Assembly: GCA_016463365.1 (NCBI GenBank)
Contig: JAEMRJ010000008.1
Coordinates: forward strand, 1 to 36,077
Length of the DNA: 36,077 nt
Source: Thermoleophilaceae bacterium
GTDB taxonomy: Bacteria > Actinomycetota > Thermoleophilia > Solirubrobacterales > JACPNS01
Direction: 5' to 3'
Below, piece by piece: positions 1 through 7,287 of the stretch. The translations under genes were made by a program, and so were the position numbers. Under the pieces are notes generated by a model that saw only the letters and a program-made list of their open reading frames with translations, ran no database searches and was not told where the DNA came from. Each line of letters begins with the position of its first letter. Position 1 is the stretch's first letter.

Positions 1-1
1 G

Positions 2-49
2 TTCGACATCGACGAGCTGGTCGGCACGCTCAACGGCCTGATCGCCTGA
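2..49 (+). CDS. 3' end of an unidentified plus-strand gene (partial)
   Basis: An open frame enters from the left edge and ends at a TGA at 47-49. It encodes the last 15 residues, FDIDELVGTLNGLIA. Every one of the 15 codons ends in G or C, as in the real genes of this window, so I read it as genuine coding sequence. It converges with ispD, and the two 3' ends overlap by 20 bases. Nothing about its function can be said from this fragment. Confidence 0.5.
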   Translation, partial: FDIDELVGTLNGLIA

Positions 50-788
50 GCTGACCTTCGGCCGCTGCCAGATCCTCCGACGTCGTGATCTTCGGGTTGG
101 GCGTCGACCAGTTGAAGAGCTTGACCTTGCCGCCGCCGGCCTCGATCAGTGATGCATCGTCGGTGGCATTGGCGAGGATCGCGTCGTCTGCGTCGAGCGC
201 TGAGCTGAGCGCTTCGATCCGAAAAGCCTGCGGGGTCTGCACCGCCCAGAGCTGATCGCGGGGCGGCGTTTCCCGGACGATCTGGTCGGCGTCGGCGCGC
301 TTGATCGTGTCGGTCACAGGTGCCGCGGCGATCAGTGCGTCGACGGAGCCGGCGGCGAGGCCGTCGTGCAGCGCGTCGATCAGCTCGGGCGTCGTGAAGA
401 TTCGGGCGGCGTCGTGCACCAGGACTGTCCCGGCTTCGTCCGCAGCTTCTGCTTGACCAGCGCGCAAAGCGGCGGCGACGGAATGGGAGCGGCTCGGGCC
501 TCCCTCGGTGACCAGGACGTGCAGCCCGGTGGCGCGCGCTTCGTCGGCGGCGGACTCGAACGCGGGCAGATCTGAGGCGTGCGCGGCGACAACCACGAGC
601 CCCGCGCCGTCGCCGAAGGTGCGGCTCTGCGCGAAGGCGTCCAGGCACCAGGCGAGCAGCGGTCTGCCCGCACAAAAGACCAACGCCTTGGGTCCGCTGG
701 ACCCAAGGCGTCTGCCTTCGCCGCCTGCTGCAATCAGCGCGAGCGGTTTGTCACCGCCTGCGCCCTCGCGCGTGGTGGCATTCTTCAT
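30..788 (-). CDS. ispD: 2-C-methyl-D-erythritol 4-phosphate cytidylyltransferase (IspD)
   Basis: Third step of the MEP isoprenoid pathway: transfers CMP from CTP to methylerythritol phosphate, releasing pyrophosphate, in the cytoplasm. The 252-residue protein has the nucleotidyltransferase signature AAGGEGRRLGSSGPKAL at about 20-36, where K34 and the adjacent arginines correspond to the CTP-binding residues of the family. HDAAR lies at 125-129, a TPQAF motif follows, and NPKITTSEDL near the C terminus fits the family's substrate-binding region. Length is near the usual 230-250. The ATG at 788 is preceded by a GGGGAGAGG-like ribosome site, and the gene starts 26 bases after carD, so the two are probably co-transcribed. 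No ispF follows: the next gene is convergent. A 13-bp perfect inverted repeat lies in the coding sequence at 683-711. Confidence 0.95.
   Translation of the reverse strand: MKNATTREGAGGDKPLALIAAGGEGRRLGSSGPKALVFCAGRPLLAWCLDAFAQSRTFGDGAGLVVVAAHASDLPAFESAADEARATGLHVLVTEGGPSRSHSVAAALRAGQAEAADEAGTVLVHDAARIFTTPELIDALHDGLAAGSVDALIAAAPVTDTIKRADADQIVRETPPRDQLWAVQTPQAFRIEALSSALDADDAILANATDDASLIEAGGGKVKLFNWSTPNPKITTSEDLAAAEGQLRRSGR
683..711. repeat. Perfect 13-bp inverted repeat inside ispD
   Basis: The arm ACGCCTTGGGTCC at 683-695 is followed by a 3-base loop (GCT) and its exact reverse complement at 699-711. In ispD mRNA this would be a very stable hairpin across codons for the catalytic RLGSSGPKA segment, roughly 80-105 bases after the start codon. 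There is no T tract, so it does not look like an intrinsic terminator. Confidence 0.85.
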
Positions 789-814
789 TCCCTCTCCCCG
801 GGGAAATGAAGCCG

Positions 815-1363
815 TCAGGCCTCGACCGGCTCCTCGACTTCGACTCCGAGAACCTCGTCGACGTGGGCCTCTGCTGCCTCTTCGTCGAGGTCGAGCGCAT
901 ACATGAACTCGCTTGCGAGGATGCGCTTGGCACGTACGAACATCTGCTTCTCGCCGCTGGAGAGACCCTTTTCGGCCTCGAGCGCGGAGAGGTTACGAAT
1001 GACCTCGGCCAGCTCGAAGATGTCGCCGGTGCGGATCTTCTCGCGGTTGTGCTTGAAGCGACGGTTCCAGTTGCCGGGCATCTCGGAAACATCGTCCTGA
1101 AGGACTGCGACGACCTTCTTGACCGTTGCGTGGTCGATCACGCGGCGCAGGCCGGCAACGCCGGTCTTCTCGCACGGGACCATCACGGTCATGTCGTTGT
1201 GGAGGATCTGGATCGTCAGATACTCACGGCTTTCGCCGAGCAGCTTCTTCTTTTCCTTCTTCAGGACCTTGCCCGCGCCGTGGTGCGGGTAGACGACCTT
1301 GTCGCCGACCTTGAACTTGATGTTCGGCGCCACCGGTGCCAGTTCAAGATCGTCCAACTCCAT
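815..1363 (-). CDS. carD: CarD/CdnL-family RNA-polymerase-binding transcription regulator
   Basis: CarD binds the RNA polymerase beta subunit and the upstream edge of the transcription bubble, stabilising open complexes at many promoters. The 182-residue protein has the CarD_CdnL_TRCF Tudor-like domain at about 16-75 (FKVGDKVVYPHHGAGKV). A helical DNA-binding domain follows with PGNWNRRFKHNREKI at 96-110; W99 matches the tryptophan wedge known in mycobacterial CarD. The C terminus is acidic. The gene starts 63 bases after disA and ends 26 bases before ispD, a conserved operon order. The ATG at 1363 has no good ribosome site of its own. A perfect AGGAGG lies at 1397-1402, before a tiny upstream ORF, and an in-frame ATT at 1387 sits 9 bases from it, so the exact start is uncertain. 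Confidence 0.95.
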   Translation of the reverse strand: MELDDLELAPVAPNIKFKVGDKVVYPHHGAGKVLKKEKKKLLGESREYLTIQILHNDMTVMVPCEKTGVAGLRRVIDHATVKKVVAVLQDDVSEMPGNWNRRFKHNREKIRTGDIFELAEVIRNLSALEAEKGLSSGEKQMFVRAKRILASEFMYALDLDEEAAEAHVDEVLGVEVEEPVEA

Positions 1364-1364
1364 G

Positions 1365-1402
1365 TCAATTGCGTCTGTTGCGGGAATACTCCATCGCCTC
1401 CT
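1365..1402 (-). promoter_or_regulatory. AGGAGG site and possible 9-codon leader ORF before carD
   Basis: On the minus strand AGGAGG (1402-1397) is followed after two bases by ATG (1394). That opens a 9-codon ORF, MEYSRNRRN, whose TGA ends one base before the carD ATG. This arrangement would suit termination-reinitiation. Alternatively the AGGAGG serves an in-frame ATT codon at 1387-1385, giving CarD eight extra residues. The 2-base spacing to the leader ATG is shorter than usual, so neither reading is secure. Confidence 0.4.
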
Positions 1403-1426
1403 GGTTGCTGATCGACCTGCGGGCCC

Positions 1427-2539
1427 TCAGGCCTGCATGTACCGGTCGACCAAGTTGATCTCCTGGAGGCGCTTGAGGCCCTCCCGGATGTCTTTTGCAC
1501 GTACGTCGCCCACGCCTTCGACTGCTTCCAGCTCTGAGTCGTCTGCGCCGAGCAATTCGTCCAGACCGCCAAACTCGTTGACGATGTCGTGGACCACCAT
1601 CTTCGGCAGGCGCGGAATCCTCGAGAGAATCCGGTAGCCGCGCGGAGCCACCGCGTAGTCGATGGTGTTCATCTTGCGGTCGTAGCCCAGCAGCTCCGCC
1701 AGGCGACCGAAGTCAAGAAGGTCTTGGTGTGGCATGCGCGCGAGGTGGTCGACGACCTGGCCGTAGGTCTCGTCGGTGTCCTGCGTCATGTAGTCGCGCA
1801 CGAGGCCGTGCTTCTCGGCGGCGACGCCGATCATCGTCTCCTCGAGCTGCATCTCGATCAGTCGGCCTTCGGTGCCGAGTTCGACGATGTAGCGCTCGAC
1901 CTCTACGGACATGCGGGTGATCAGCTCGGCCCTCTGGAGGACGGTCAGAACATCGTGCATGTAGGTGCGGCCTTCAAACTCGAGGAGCGTGAGGCGTGCG
2001 CTGACCTGGTCGAGTCGGCGGCGATATTTGTCGAGGGTGACCAGTGCCTGGTTGGCCTTCGCGAGGACCTCGGGGATGTCGACCATGACGTACTTGGCGT
2101 TGTCGACGTAAAGGGAGACGACTTCTCTGCGCGCGCTGATCGCAAGGACGATCGCGTCGGACTGCTTGGCGACACGCTCGGCGGTGCGGTGGCGGGTGCC
2201 GGTCTCGACGGAGTGGATCGTGGGGTCCGGCATCAGCTGGACGTTGGCCCAGGCGATCTTGGATGCATTGCTGCTGAGGACGATGGCGCCGTCCATCTTT
2301 GCCACCTGGTACAACATGGCTGGCTGGTAGTCCAGATCGATCCGGATGCCGCCTGAGAACATGAATGCGAGCTCTTCGGGTTCGCCGATGATGATCAACG
2401 CGCCGGTGCCGCCCTGCAGCACTTCGTCGATGCCTTCACGGATGAATGAGCCCGGAGCGATCATCTCCAGGGCTCTGAGAAGCTTGGGCTCCAACCTGTT
2501 GTGCAGTTCTACTGACTCTTCTACACCACGTTGGGCCAT
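1427..2539 (-). CDS. disA: DNA integrity scanning diadenylate cyclase (DisA)
   Basis: Makes cyclic di-AMP from two ATP and scans DNA for branched or damaged structures. The 370-residue length is typical. The N-terminal DAC domain carries the catalytic DGA (83-85) and the GTRHR motif (114-118), both intact. A helical linker follows, then C-terminal helix-hairpin-helix DNA-binding segments, including LEAVEGVGDVRAKDIREGL. The ATG at 2539 has no Shine-Dalgarno sequence, but a -10-like TACACT ends exactly 7 bases upstream, consistent with a leaderless transcript. It heads the disA-carD-ispD group. In many Gram-positive genomes disA directly follows radA; here about 28 kb of polysaccharide genes separate them. 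Confidence 0.96.
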   Translation of the reverse strand: MAQRGVEESVELHNRLEPKLLRALEMIAPGSFIREGIDEVLQGGTGALIIIGEPEELAFMFSGGIRIDLDYQPAMLYQVAKMDGAIVLSSNASKIAWANVQLMPDPTIHSVETGTRHRTAERVAKQSDAIVLAISARREVVSLYVDNAKYVMVDIPEVLAKANQALVTLDKYRRRLDQVSARLTLLEFEGRTYMHDVLTVLQRAELITRMSVEVERYIVELGTEGRLIEMQLEETMIGVAAEKHGLVRDYMTQDTDETYGQVVDHLARMPHQDLLDFGRLAELLGYDRKMNTIDYAVAPRGYRILSRIPRLPKMVVHDIVNEFGGLDELLGADDSELEAVEGVGDVRAKDIREGLKRLQEINLVDRYMQA

Positions 2540-2546
2540 AGAGGTA

Positions 2547-2552
2547 AGTGTA
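2547..2552 (-). promoter_or_regulatory. -10-like TACACT, leaderless start of disA
   Basis: The minus-strand hexamer TACACT (TANNNT class) is followed by 7 bases and then the disA ATG, so the inferred +1 is at or beside the start codon. A CTGACA lies 20 bases further upstream, too far for an ordinary -35. The rest of the 261-base gap (2540-2800) holds no gene I can support. It contains a second, weaker promoter-like pair (TTGAAA, 17 bases, TACTAC) on the minus strand at 2754-2726. Confidence 0.45.
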
Positions 2553-2800
2553 GATGATCACATGGGACTGCTTGTCAGGCCGCATGGTTGTGCGGTTTTG
2601 CGGGGGTTTCGGGCGCTTTTCGGCGGCGGTTGGTTACCAATAATTCCGTCGCTTGTATGGGGTATGAATTGCCTGCGCGCCGCGGCGCTCCAAGGGCATT
2701 TTCCTTGCTCCCGGCCAAGGCGGCGGTAGTAGGGAAGTTGTAACGCCTTTTCAAGCGGTTTCTGTTCCGTACTGCCGCCGGTCTGGGCAGCGGGAAGGAT

Positions 2801-3409
2801 TCACCACGGCTCGGGCCTGCCAAGCACCTTGCGCTGAATCTGCCGCGCCCGAAGCCAGTCGAGGTAGTTCGGGACGCCGCCGAAAAGTGCCAGCCCACGC
2901 TCCACATTGACCCAGTCGGGGACGTGACCCGGATGTCCGACATACAACGAATGCGAGCAGAACTCGCAGTAGCAATGGTCGCCGTGGTTCTCGTGCACGT
3001 AGGCGATCGCATTCAGCGCTTCTCGTCGATTGCTGGCAGGGCGCAGCCGGACCTCACCGTCGAACATCGCCCCCGCTTTCCCGTACTTGCGATTGAAGTA
3101 TCGGACGTACGTGGAGACGACGGTCCTCATCAGCTCGCCCGCGCCGCCGAGCTCAAGCTCGAACGGTGTCACGTGGTAGTGCGTGGTCTTGATCGCCAGG
3201 CCGAGCAGCTCAACCTGGCCGCGGAAGTTCGGGTAGACGCGACCGCGCGAATCCTTGCTGGGTTCCGTTGAGAGGTATCGAGCAAAAAGCGATTTGAAGA
3301 AGCGCCGATCCTCGTCGTCGCGAAACATCGGCGCGCCGTTCACCTCGCGGTTGTAACCGTGCGAGACCGTGCCAACGCGGTCGGTTCGGCGTGTGTTCTT
3401 ACGAGGCAC
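2801..3409 (-). CDS. REP-associated tyrosine transposase (Y1/HUH, IS200-like)
   Basis: Single-strand DNA transposase-like protein of the RAYT (TnpA_REP) group, which in other bacteria moves short palindromic REP elements. With the GTG start at 3409 it begins MPRKNTRRTD, as this family commonly does, and has 202 residues; an upstream TTG at 3445 is the alternative. HYH at 77-79 is the HUH metal-binding motif. It is followed by RYFNRKYGKAGAMFDGE, a family hallmark, and by AYVHENH, whose tyrosine (about 137) is the likely nucleophile. A SHSLYVG segment near the C terminus also fits. The gene looks intact, without a tnpB partner or clear flanking insertion ends. It sits at the junction between disA and the polysaccharide locus. 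Confidence 0.85.
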   Translation of the reverse strand: MPRKNTRRTDRVGTVSHGYNREVNGAPMFRDDEDRRFFKSLFARYLSTEPSKDSRGRVYPNFRGQVELLGLAIKTTHYHVTPFELELGGAGELMRTVVSTYVRYFNRKYGKAGAMFDGEVRLRPASNRREALNAIAYVHENHGDHCYCEFCSHSLYVGHPGHVPDWVNVERGLALFGGVPNYLDWLRARQIQRKVLGRPEPW

Positions 3410-3483
3410 CCGACCATCCCACACCAGATGCCTGTGACGGTTCAAGACCGAAACGTAAGAAGTCAGCTACGAATCAGTGAAAA

Positions 3484-4041
3484 CTACGCGCCGCGGGGGC
3501 GCTGGGGCTCGGGCAACTCAAACGTCCAGCGCGACTGCGTGGTCGGGTATGCACCTTCGAGCCAGGCGTTGATCGTCCTGGGGTGCACGCGGTAGAGCCC
3601 GGCGTCAGAGAGTTCGCCCTGCGGTGAAAGCTCGGACTCGGTCATCACGTACTTGGCCATGTAGCGACGCAGGACGGCACGCGAGTGGTCGCCGGCGAAG
3701 ACATCCTGCCATGGTGCGACGAGTTCGGCGACGCCGTCGACGATCACAACGTCGTCGGCGCTTTCGATGTGGATGACGCAGCGCGGATCGACGGCAAGAT
3801 TCTGGCCCTTGATCGAGGAGCGGCCGGTCGAGAACCAGACGCTTCCGTCGTAATAGACGCCCCAGACCGGGCGCGCGTGTGGTCCTCCCCCGTTGGGCTT
3901 GGTGGTCACGAGCCAGTAAGAACTACTGGTGATCAGCTTGCGTTCTACCCATGACCACTCGAGCGGCTGCGTATCGAGCGCCGCGAGTTGGTCTGTTTTG
4001 TTGCGATCCATCGCTACCGAAGGGTAGGGGTGATTGCTCAA
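3484..4041 (-). CDS. Pyridoxamine 5'-phosphate oxidase-family (split beta-barrel flavin/F420-binding) protein
   Basis: A 185-residue protein of the PNPOx-like split-barrel family; such proteins bind FMN or F420 and act as reductases or oxidases on varied substrates. Visible family features are the strand SSYWLVTTKPNGGGPHARPVW, then GVYYDGSVWFSTGRSSIKGQNL (typical of the cofactor-binding half) and CVIHIESADDVVIVDGVAE. The substrate cannot be inferred. Its TTG start at 4041 overlaps the FkbM stop by four bases (TTGA), suggesting translational coupling. An ATG at 4011 is the alternative, giving 175 residues. Its role in a polysaccharide locus is unclear. Confidence 0.75.
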   Translation of the reverse strand: MSNHPYPSVAMDRNKTDQLAALDTQPLEWSWVERKLITSSSYWLVTTKPNGGGPHARPVWGVYYDGSVWFSTGRSSIKGQNLAVDPRCVIHIESADDVVIVDGVAELVAPWQDVFAGDHSRAVLRRYMAKYVMTESELSPQGELSDAGLYRVHPRTINAWLEGAYPTTQSRWTFELPEPQRPRGA

Positions 4042-4865
4042 ATTGACAAGTCCAGATCAACAACCTTTTCGAGTTTCTCGGACTCAAGCAGACGGGTGAA
4101 CGCCCCGTCGCACTGCAAGATTTCGCCGTCGCCGGAGTTGAAGCACCCGATCAGCATGCTGAGTTCGAGCCCCGCGGACCCGAGCAGGGTGAACAAATTG
4201 GACGCCAGTGCCTGTCCGTCATACAAAGGTGCGAGTGAGAGCTCCAGCATCGCCGAGCTGATCCGGCCGAGCGTGTCGGGCGCGCCGCGAAGGACTTCAT
4301 GCTCATAGCCCTGCGTGTCGACCTTCAGCAACGCGTCGGTCGGATCGAAGTCCGCTTCGGCCAGCAGATCGTCGAGGCGGCGGACCGGTGTCTCGACCGT
4401 ACCGACGTAGGCGGAGTCCGGGGCATTGACAACGTGTAGATCGAGCATTTTCAACAGGGAGCTGCTCTGAGAGTTGCCGGCAAGGTGAATCTGCGCAGCG
4501 CCATCGGCCGACCCGACGGCGACGCGCGGGACGATCGTCCAGTCCGGGTCGTTCTCAGAGGCGCGCAGCAGTTCTGCGTGTTCATCGGGCTGTGGCTCGA
4601 AGGAGATGATCGGCCCCGTGAAGCCCGACGCGCGCACCCACGAGGCAAACTGGCCGACGTTCGCGCCAACATCGATCACGGCCCGGGGCCTTGTCTGCTG
4701 CATCAGGCGAGCCGTGCCGGCTTCGGCCGTCGGCAGCGTCGTCGGCGGGCGGGCGGGCGTCAGATCGGGTACCGGGTCAATTTTGTGGACGTCATATCCG
4801 AACCGGTTGGCTGCCGCGCGGGCGTGCATCCGCGACTTCCCCGCGAGCTCACTCCAATTGATCAT
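4038..4865 (-). CDS. FkbM-family SAM-dependent methyltransferase
   Basis: The 275-residue protein probably O-methylates a sugar hydroxyl of the polysaccharide. SAM-binding motif I is VIDVGANVGQF at 63-73, and the acidic ribose-binding region is FEPQP at 89-93. The FkbM hallmark LLKVDTQGYEHEVLRGA lies in the second half. The ATG at 4865 has no ribosome site, but a -10-like TAGGTT (4877-4872) ends six bases upstream, so a leaderless transcript is possible. It runs directly into the flavin-family gene with a 4-base overlap and is divergent from the GT2 gene. The acceptor sugar cannot be told from sequence. Confidence 0.88.
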   Translation of the reverse strand: MINWSELAGKSRMHARAAANRFGYDVHKIDPVPDLTPARPPTTLPTAEAGTARLMQQTRPRAVIDVGANVGQFASWVRASGFTGPIISFEPQPDEHAELLRASENDPDWTIVPRVAVGSADGAAQIHLAGNSQSSSLLKMLDLHVVNAPDSAYVGTVETPVRRLDDLLAEADFDPTDALLKVDTQGYEHEVLRGAPDTLGRISSAMLELSLAPLYDGQALASNLFTLLGSAGLELSMLIGCFNSGDGEILQCDGAFTRLLESEKLEKVVDLDLSI

Positions 4866-4871
4866 CCGCGC

Positions 4872-4877
4872 AACCTA
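4872..4877 (-). promoter_or_regulatory. -10-like TAGGTT before the FkbM gene
   Basis: TAGGTT on the minus strand lies 6 bases upstream of the ATG at 4865, matching the leaderless arrangement of disA and radA here. No convincing -35 is visible. On the plus strand, TTGACT at 4920-4925 is a candidate -35 for the divergent GT2 gene, but I see no good -10 for it. Confidence 0.35.
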
Positions 4878-4964
4878 CCCAATTCTCTGCTCAGAGGTCG
4901 AAAAGAGAACGGCTCGGGCTTGACTGTCTGACCTCGGCTGCCGATCTACAACCGAGGCCAGACC

Positions 4965-5759
4965 ATGCGCACGCGACACTCACACCCAGTACTTCGCCCC
5001 GAGGCGTCTGATCATTCATCGATGGACTGCGTTGTCGTCACCTACAACAGCGCCGAAGATCTACGCGGCTTCACCGAGTGCAATCCGCTGCTCGAGTCTT
5101 TCGAGCGGGTGATCGTCGTTGACAACTGCTCGACCGACGACTCGGTCGAAATCGCGCTGGCCGCCGGCTTCGACGTGATCAGGCGCCAGACCAACGACGG
5201 TTACGCGGCTGCGGCGAATGCGGGCATCCGTCACAGCAACGGCCCCTATGTCGCGCTGCTCAACCCCGACATCCGAGTTCACGAGCCGGGCCTGTTCAGT
5301 GAACTGGAAATGCACTTCATGGACGAAAAAGTTGCAGTAGTCGCGCCGGCGCTCGAACTTCCCAACGGCAGGTTGCAAGATTCGGCTCGCAGCGTTCCCC
5401 GACCCGACGAACTCGCATGGCGCCGTTGGTGGAGCGCCGAACACGGTGCCGTCCGCGCTGACGACGCCACCGAAGTCCCGTGGGTCGTCGGCGCCTGCCT
5501 CGCGATCCGCCGGTCGGCCTTCAACTCGATTGACGGCTTCGACCCCAGCTACCCGTTGTACTTCGAGGATGTGGACTTCTGCGTCCGGCTTGGCGAGGCC
5601 GGCTGGTCGACGATCTTCGACCCGACGCTTGTCGCTGTGCACTTTCACCGAGGCGACAGCCGCCGGTCGTTGTTCGGGCCGAGCACGCGGCGCCATGTAC
5701 GGAGCGCTGCGCGGTTCTATCGGCAGCACCCGAAGTACATAATCGGCCTGTCTGCCTGA
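4965..5759 (+). CDS. Family 2 glycosyltransferase, rhamnosyltransferase-like
   Basis: An inverting GT-A transferase of 264 residues. VVTYNS at 23-28 starts the nucleotide-binding fold, followed by VVDNCSTDDS at 51-60, NDGYAAAANAGI at 77-88 and the DXD-equivalent NPD at 100-102. GACLAIRRSAF and FDPSYPLYFEDVDFCVRLGEAG form the acceptor/catalytic region typical of WbbL-like rhamnosyltransferases. The sugar donor is not certain. No transmembrane helix is evident, so it likely works at the inner face of the membrane on a lipid-linked acceptor. ATG at 4965 is taken as start; the ATG at codon 20 is also possible. Its 3' end faces the polymerase gene with a four-base gap. Confidence 0.9.
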   Translation: MRTRHSHPVLRPEASDHSSMDCVVVTYNSAEDLRGFTECNPLLESFERVIVVDNCSTDDSVEIALAAGFDVIRRQTNDGYAAAANAGIRHSNGPYVALLNPDIRVHEPGLFSELEMHFMDEKVAVVAPALELPNGRLQDSARSVPRPDELAWRRWWSAEHGAVRADDATEVPWVVGACLAIRRSAFNSIDGFDPSYPLYFEDVDFCVRLGEAGWSTIFDPTLVAVHFHRGDSRRSLFGPSTRRHVRSAARFYRQHPKYIIGLSA

Positions 5760-5763
5760 GTTC

Positions 5764-7287
5764 TCAGGACGAGCTCGGGAGCTGTCGTCCCGAGAGTTCG
5801 ACCGCTGCCGATCGCCCGACCGCCGGTTGAGCTCCGACAAAACGACTGCGCTGCTGCATCAGCAGCGCGAACGTCCACACCAGCCCAACTGTCAGTGCGT
5901 AGCGGGTGACCGACTGGAACGCGTCGCCGCGAACGATGTTGATCGAGTAGCCGACAGTCACGGCGTAGGTGACCATCCCCCGCGGCGTCGTCACCCGGCC
6001 GAGACTCCATCGCGCGATCCCGAGCCCCATGCCGAAGAGGAACAGGACGATCGGCACACCGACCCGGCCGAAGTTTGCGTAGGCCTCGCCAATCATGCTG
6101 ATTGATGTCTCTGTCTTCTGGGGTCCGAAGAAACGCGGAAAGAATGTCTGGGTGAACCATGCGTTGCCACCGCCGAGCGGCTTGTTCTCCCAGATGGAAC
6201 GAGGAATCGGAAATGTGAAGATCGGCAGATACGTAGCCCCGTACTGGATGTCAAGCCCGCGCTCGGCCTGTAGCCGCAGAACGAGCAACGAGTCGAAGGG
6301 GATCGCCTCCTGGCCACCGACCGTCGTCTCGGGAAGGTTCTTGAACGCCTCGAGCGTCAGCGCGGCAGCATCGCTTGAGCCTTTTGATTCTCCGGCGTAC
6401 ACCGCATCGCGCGTGATCACCCGGACAGATACGAACATCAACAGCGCAACAACCGCCAGCGCACCGAGCGCCACGAGCGAGAGCCGTTGGCGGACGTAGT
6501 GGTAGATCACGACGAGCGGCACCATCGTGCCGGTGAGAATCGCGGCTCGACCCCCACTGAGAAAGTCGCCGATCAGCACCGCCACGATCAGGGCTCCGAT
6601 CAGCGCCTTCCTGAATCCCGAAACCCTGTCCGCCGAGATCGCGTGACAGAAAAGCAGGAGCGTCACGACTTTGAGCGGCAACGCTGCGAGATTCAGATAC
6701 CCGCGACCGAAAAAGAATCCGCTTCGCTGCGAGAGTGCCTCGACATAGGCGCCGATTCCGCCGACCGAAGCAATCAGCGTGAAGTAGGCCCAACCGGCGA
6801 CCAGCAACCCCAGGATGACCAGTCCGACGACGGCCCAGGAGCGCTCCTGGACAGCACTGCTGCGAACTCGGACGGTGTCAGGCGACACTTCTGCGCCGCC
6901 GCGCGAGAGCTGGATCCAGGCAACAAACCCGAGCAGCAGTCCGAACAGCCCCAGCACGACCAGACCCAGAGCAGAGACCATCGCTTCCTGCGCGTCAAGC
7001 CCGAGTGCGATCTCGGCCCGCTTTGTCGTCGGGCCGAACATTCGCGTCGAAAGGATGAAGCCGGGACGGAGCACGTAGAGGATGAAGAATGTGAGCAAGA
7101 CCAGCATCAGCGGGGAGAGCGGATCGCGGAGCCAGCGGTAGCTCGCAACGATCGCCAACAACAAAATCGCGGCGGTCACAAGTACTGCAACGCCCGCATC
7201 TGACCAGTCGGCAGTGACAGCCGCGATACCTGTTCCCACCGCTATCGCGATACATGCGGCGAGCCATTCATATGCACGAAACTTCAT
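5764..7287 (-). CDS. O-antigen/oligosaccharide repeat-unit polymerase (Wzy-like membrane protein)
   Basis: A 507-residue polytopic membrane protein with about 11-12 hydrophobic segments. A large central extracytoplasmic-type loop contains GGQEAIPFDSLLVLRLQ, then FPIPRSIWENKPLGGGNAWF and ISMIGEAYANFGRVG. That loop pattern is typical of Wzy-type polymerases that join undecaprenyl-linked repeat units outside the membrane. I chose the ATG at 7287 because it overlaps the stop of the upstream flippase gene as ATGA, a coupling signal; an upstream in-frame start would overlap that gene by 61 bases. It is the last gene of a three-gene minus-strand operon (GT4, flippase, polymerase). Confidence 0.85.
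   Translation of the reverse strand: MKFRAYEWLAACIAIAVGTGIAAVTADWSDAGVAVLVTAAILLLAIVASYRWLRDPLSPLMLVLLTFFILYVLRPGFILSTRMFGPTTKRAEIALGLDAQEAMVSALGLVVLGLFGLLLGFVAWIQLSRGGAEVSPDTVRVRSSAVQERSWAVVGLVILGLLVAGWAYFTLIASVGGIGAYVEALSQRSGFFFGRGYLNLAALPLKVVTLLLFCHAISADRVSGFRKALIGALIVAVLIGDFLSGGRAAILTGTMVPLVVIYHYVRQRLSLVALGALAVVALLMFVSVRVITRDAVYAGESKGSSDAAALTLEAFKNLPETTVGGQEAIPFDSLLVLRLQAERGLDIQYGATYLPIFTFPIPRSIWENKPLGGGNAWFTQTFFPRFFGPQKTETSISMIGEAYANFGRVGVPIVLFLFGMGLGIARWSLGRVTTPRGMVTYAVTVGYSINIVRGDAFQSVTRYALTVGLVWTFALLMQQRSRFVGAQPAVGRSAAVELSGRQLPSSS

Noticed and set aside
2580..2599. CCGCA, 6-base loop, TGCGG, then TTTT on the plus strand, like a small intrinsic terminator
   Set aside because: The stem is only five pairs and no plus-strand gene lies upstream to terminate; on the minus strand the A/T tract is on the wrong side.
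2726..2754. TTGAAA-17-TACTAC on the minus strand as the main disA promoter
   Set aside because: The -10 lacks the final T and lies about 190 bases from disA, while TACACT exactly 7 bases from the ATG is a simpler explanation. It remains possible as a second promoter.
2575..3012. Long open frames overlapping the transposase and its downstream spacer on both strands
   Set aside because: The transposase frame carries recognisable catalytic motifs; the others have no family features and are shadows of high-GC coding sequence.
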